Of a DNA stretch of 64,000 nucleotides, positions 61,121 to 64,000 are shown in pieces. Source of the stretch: Xanthostigma xanthostigma (taxonomy: Eukaryota > Arthropoda > Insecta > Raphidioptera > Raphidiidae); contig OY754471.1 in NCBI GenBank assembly GCA_963575645.1, positions 48,114,820-48,178,819 on the forward strand. The letters are read 5' to 3'. The position numbers were made by a program, and so were the translations under genes. Under the pieces are notes generated by a model. That model searched no databases. It had not been told where the DNA came from and was given only the letters and a program-made list of their open reading frames with translations. How positions within the stretch are numbered: position 1 is the first letter of the stretch; every line of letters starts with the position of its first letter.

Positions 61121-62057
61121 AAATGAAATTATAGATTGATCTCATTTTAGGGAAGTCCGTCTCTTTATATATTACTGGAACTCATCGTGTCGTGTGAAAA
61201 ATATAGTATTCTCGGACTAAATTTGACCATCAATAGAAAAATTACAATTATCATTATAAAAATATTAATAGTTACGCTCCTATAGCAATAATAGTAGGAG
61301 AGCTAACAAACATGTTTGGGGTACGTATTTGAGGCGCCGTGAAAATTTGTGTAACACCTCTTTTGTAATATCTGAACACAAAATCAAAGACCTGGCTATA
61401 GAATAGTAGGGCTAACCTAACCTAACTATATAAAAAATAGGCGAGTATTCGAACGCAACGGTGTGTCAAAATTTCAAAGACGAACTTTTGGAGATTGAAG
61501 ATTTTGAACAAACGACATTTTTAGGCTGTGTGCACGAAGCCTACTAGCGCCACTAGCGGGTAATAGAGAATTATTGAACTCACTTTTTATGGAAACCGCG
61601 ACATGTTTCTAAGGTGATAAGTTAAAAACTTTACTTGGCCATGATGTGTCAAAAAAAAAATGTAATAAGGAAAACTGATGTTAATTTGTTTACACTGACA
61701 GCGGAACGTCAAATTAGGGTGCCAGTGGTCTTTATTTTACTTAAATCGCCATCAGCGCAACAGCCCGGAACACAACAAACATTTCCAGATCGCTTAGTTT
61801 TCCTATGTTTTCTTTGTAATTAAAAAACTTCATAAAATTATAACTATTTTCACTTTTAAAAAACACTGCTCACTGACATACGGAAAATTTGAGTTTGAAG
61901 TTTGTCCTAGTGCTCACTACAAACGATCGCATCGAAAAATTGGTAACTCCGCCTCCCTGCACATAGCCCATAGGTTCGTTTAATTCTTGTTTGCAATAAA
62001 GAAGAAGGATATAGGAACAGAAACGTCGGTTAACAGTATTTGTTTATGAATTAGTAA
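61121..62057. other. No gene recognised
   Basis: Unassigned DNA. The open frame at 61635-61823 is short and shows no family signature. Confidence 0.4.
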
Positions 62058-62654
62058 CTAGAGAGACCTGTGCGAATTATTCGCACTAAATAAGTATAAT
62101 AATTATCACTTTACAAAATTATTTTTTAAATATGATTGCAGGTATGCAATTCATTTCTATAATTTTGCACACTGCTTATAACGTTCTTCTTTTTGTTGTA
62201 TTACAATATGAAGCTCAGATAACAGATCGAAGAAATATTTTACTAAAATTGTCATATAGAGGCGCAAGTAGCAAAAGCGTTGAGCTAAGCCGTCAGATGG
62301 CATCATGCAGCATTGCTGTGACGTTGTTCAGCGTTGCTCGCTGTTTCAAAATTAAAACCGTCAGATGGCAGTATACAGTATTGTGTCTGTTTTATTACAA
62401 TATGAAGGTCAGATGACAGATCGAAGTGTTGACGTTGTTTCAAAATTAAAGCCGTCAGATGGCAGACGTTGTTCAGCGTTGCTGTATTTTAATTAATTTA
62501 CAAAAACAAAAGCAATAATAAATTTTTTAGTTGTCGATGTCAGTAGAGCAAGCAATTATCTGTAGAATGATATATAATTTATGTGGAGAAATTGTGAGGT
62601 TTTTTCTAAAAAGGGAGGCAAACATCTTAAACCTTAGCGTATTAATATATATGA
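62058..62654 (-). mobile_element. Non-autonomous Helitron, copy 6 (longest)
   Basis: The minus strand starts A|TCATATATATTAATACGC and ends hairpin, 'aggtctct', CTAG|T (62058-62061 on plus). At 597 bp it is the most complete copy, with three 'gtcagatggca' and three 'gttgttcagcgttgct'-type words. Confidence 0.88.
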
Positions 62655-63048
62655 TAATGCGCACTGAAATTAACAATTTTTTATTCGTGGGTCGAACTTA
62701 GATCAAGAACGCTATATGGAAGCGAAGCTGTTGGTGCATTACGTACTGTTGACACACGAGGTCACATTTCTACTGTTTTAAAAAAAAAGAGAAAAATAAT
62801 GATAACAAAAGAACAAACAAAGGACATGATAGACAGTTTTGTTTTGCGCTTTGAACTTGCATATAGTACACACATATTTGTACTATATTTATTTGAAATA
62901 TGTTGGATAATGGTGTCTGCGCCGGCATAGAAAATATATCTGATATTGTTCTTTGCCATCGTAATTATTCTGTTTTCGTTTGAGTCAAATGCAATAAATA
63001 TTGGCTCGAAAATTTACACAAAAGTATCAGATCAAAGTGCCATCTTAA
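62655..63048. other. No gene recognised
   Basis: AT-rich spacer, with no coding or repeat signature. Confidence 0.4.
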
Positions 63049-63395
63049 GGCCGCTGCACACGAGACTAGAAACACTGCTTGGACTTCTGCTGGCTGGGTA
63101 CGAAGCTGGAATTAACGTCACTGCGGGCTCGTCTCCTAGCTCACAAGACAGGTTTTAAAATTAGAACAGGGGCAAGAACCAACCAGGAAGCAGTTATCTT
63201 GTCACGTGGGCGACATGAACAAACGCCCACAAACAAACCATGATGATGTGTTCTGTTCAGAGACAATAAACATGCACTTTTGTTACCAACTAGCACTGCG
63301 CGCGCACCGAATCTACCTGCAGATCAAGCTTGTAAAGATGTCTCGTGTGAAGCGAGCACATAACAGCAATCAAGAAAACCAGCGCTAAGAAAACT
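63049..63395 (-). mobile_element. TIR element family G, truncated inverted copy
   Basis: Starts ggccgctgcacacgagact and, read on the minus strand, matches 15671-16099 with 'gcccacgtgacaagataact' and 'cagcgctggttttcttg'-type words. The distal terminus is not recognisable. Confidence 0.7.
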
Positions 63396-64000
63396 AGTAG
63401 TGAAAGAACTTTTTCCCGGCTTTCATTCATAAAACACGAGGTTTCATAGTTCAAGAGCATATTTTACTGTCCCAATAATAATTAATCCATAAATAATAGC
63501 TCGTATTTACATATATGCATATTTTTTGTTACAGTTTATAAAAGGCGATCGTTCATAATAACGTAACTAACTTCCAGCCACCGCATTTTGGACGTGAGTG
63601 CCATCTAATCATACTATCAACGGTAAGTTAATGTTGAAATTATTTCCTTTTTCCAGTATGTATGACGTATGTATGTAAGTGTATGTATTTTTTTGGCACG
63701 CTCTGCAGCCTAAACGGCTCGATGGATTTCATATGGGGTGTCGTTAGCTTCGTCTTAATTATGGGAGTGACGTAAGGCATAATATTTAAATATGGCGTCA
63801 GCGAATCCAAAAAGAGGAGATAAAAAAAATATTTTGATATTAAAATATGCGTATCAAATAAATATTAATAAATAATCAATTCCAAACAAATATATTATAA
63901 CACTTTTTTAACGCTTTAAAAACCGTTCGAAGTACATTAAATACTCGTATTTGTCCGTCACACAAAAACACCACAACGGTGAACCTTGGTGTCGTGAAAT
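63396..64000. other. No gene recognised
   Basis: AT-rich end of the window with no assignable feature. Confidence 0.4.

Noticed and set aside
62132..62416. Open frame beginning near MIAGMQF, also seen partly at 24425-24703 and 14081-14317
   Set aside because: It lies inside Helitron copies, breaks or shifts between copies, and follows the repeated nucleotide words rather than a protein family. It is repeat-derived coding noise.

Overview
The window is AT-rich eukaryotic DNA, most likely from an insect or other arthropod. This is judged from the mobile-element mix: non-autonomous Helitrons, TTAA- and TA-flanked foldback MITEs, hAT, mariner and pogo remnants, a tRNA-derived SINE, CR1/Jockey-like LINEs ending in ATT repeats, and a Polinton/Maverick. 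I could not recognise any ordinary host gene; everything outside the Polinton is repeat-derived or unassigned.

Left part (1-25753). MITEs and a deleted Helitron are followed by a nested pair: an LTR retrotransposon (4434-8199, 4-bp target duplication GAAT) inserted in the reverse-transcriptase gene of a LINE (about 4364-10332). After that come hAT-, TTAA- and pogo-type elements, two minisatellites, SINE pieces split by Helitrons, a 5'-truncated LINE on the minus strand, and a foldback element with opposed 17-bp minisatellites (about 20774-22300).

Centre (25754-43801). This is a complete 18,048-bp Polinton/Maverick (adintovirus-like endogenous dsDNA virus/transposon). Its ends are AG...CT, its terminal inverted repeats carry 90-bp units full of CCAAT boxes, and it is flanked by a perfect 6-bp target duplication GGCCAT inside a SINE. 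All recognisable genes lie on the minus strand and are open. In transcription order they are: protein-primed family B DNA polymerase with zinc fingers and an endonuclease VII-like motif; an AT-rich repeat spacer and TATA box; packaging ATPase; DUF8207-like protein; fibre-like protein; unknown 269-aa protein; retroviral-type integrase with chromodomain; PLA2-like virion protein; adenovirus-type cysteine protease; penton; small basic protein; double jelly-roll major capsid protein; then an accessory block of small genes. The last accessory gene encodes a protein with the PP1-docking and eIF2alpha-phosphatase core of PPP1R15/GADD34. This predicts that the element can counter translational shut-off by eIF2alpha kinases, and it is the most notable observation here.

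Right part (43802-64000). The second half of the split SINE is followed by foldback elements, full-length SINEs, further Helitrons (one inside a pogo element), a deleted mariner with transposase fragments, a hAT MITE with a perfect 8-bp duplication, an IS630-like remnant with 120-bp inverted ends, and a decayed LINE reverse transcriptase.

Functional reading: the polymerase and integrase replicate and insert the Polinton. The ATPase, protease, capsid, penton, PLA2 and fibre-like genes form a virion module. The terminal accessory genes look like host-interaction functions.
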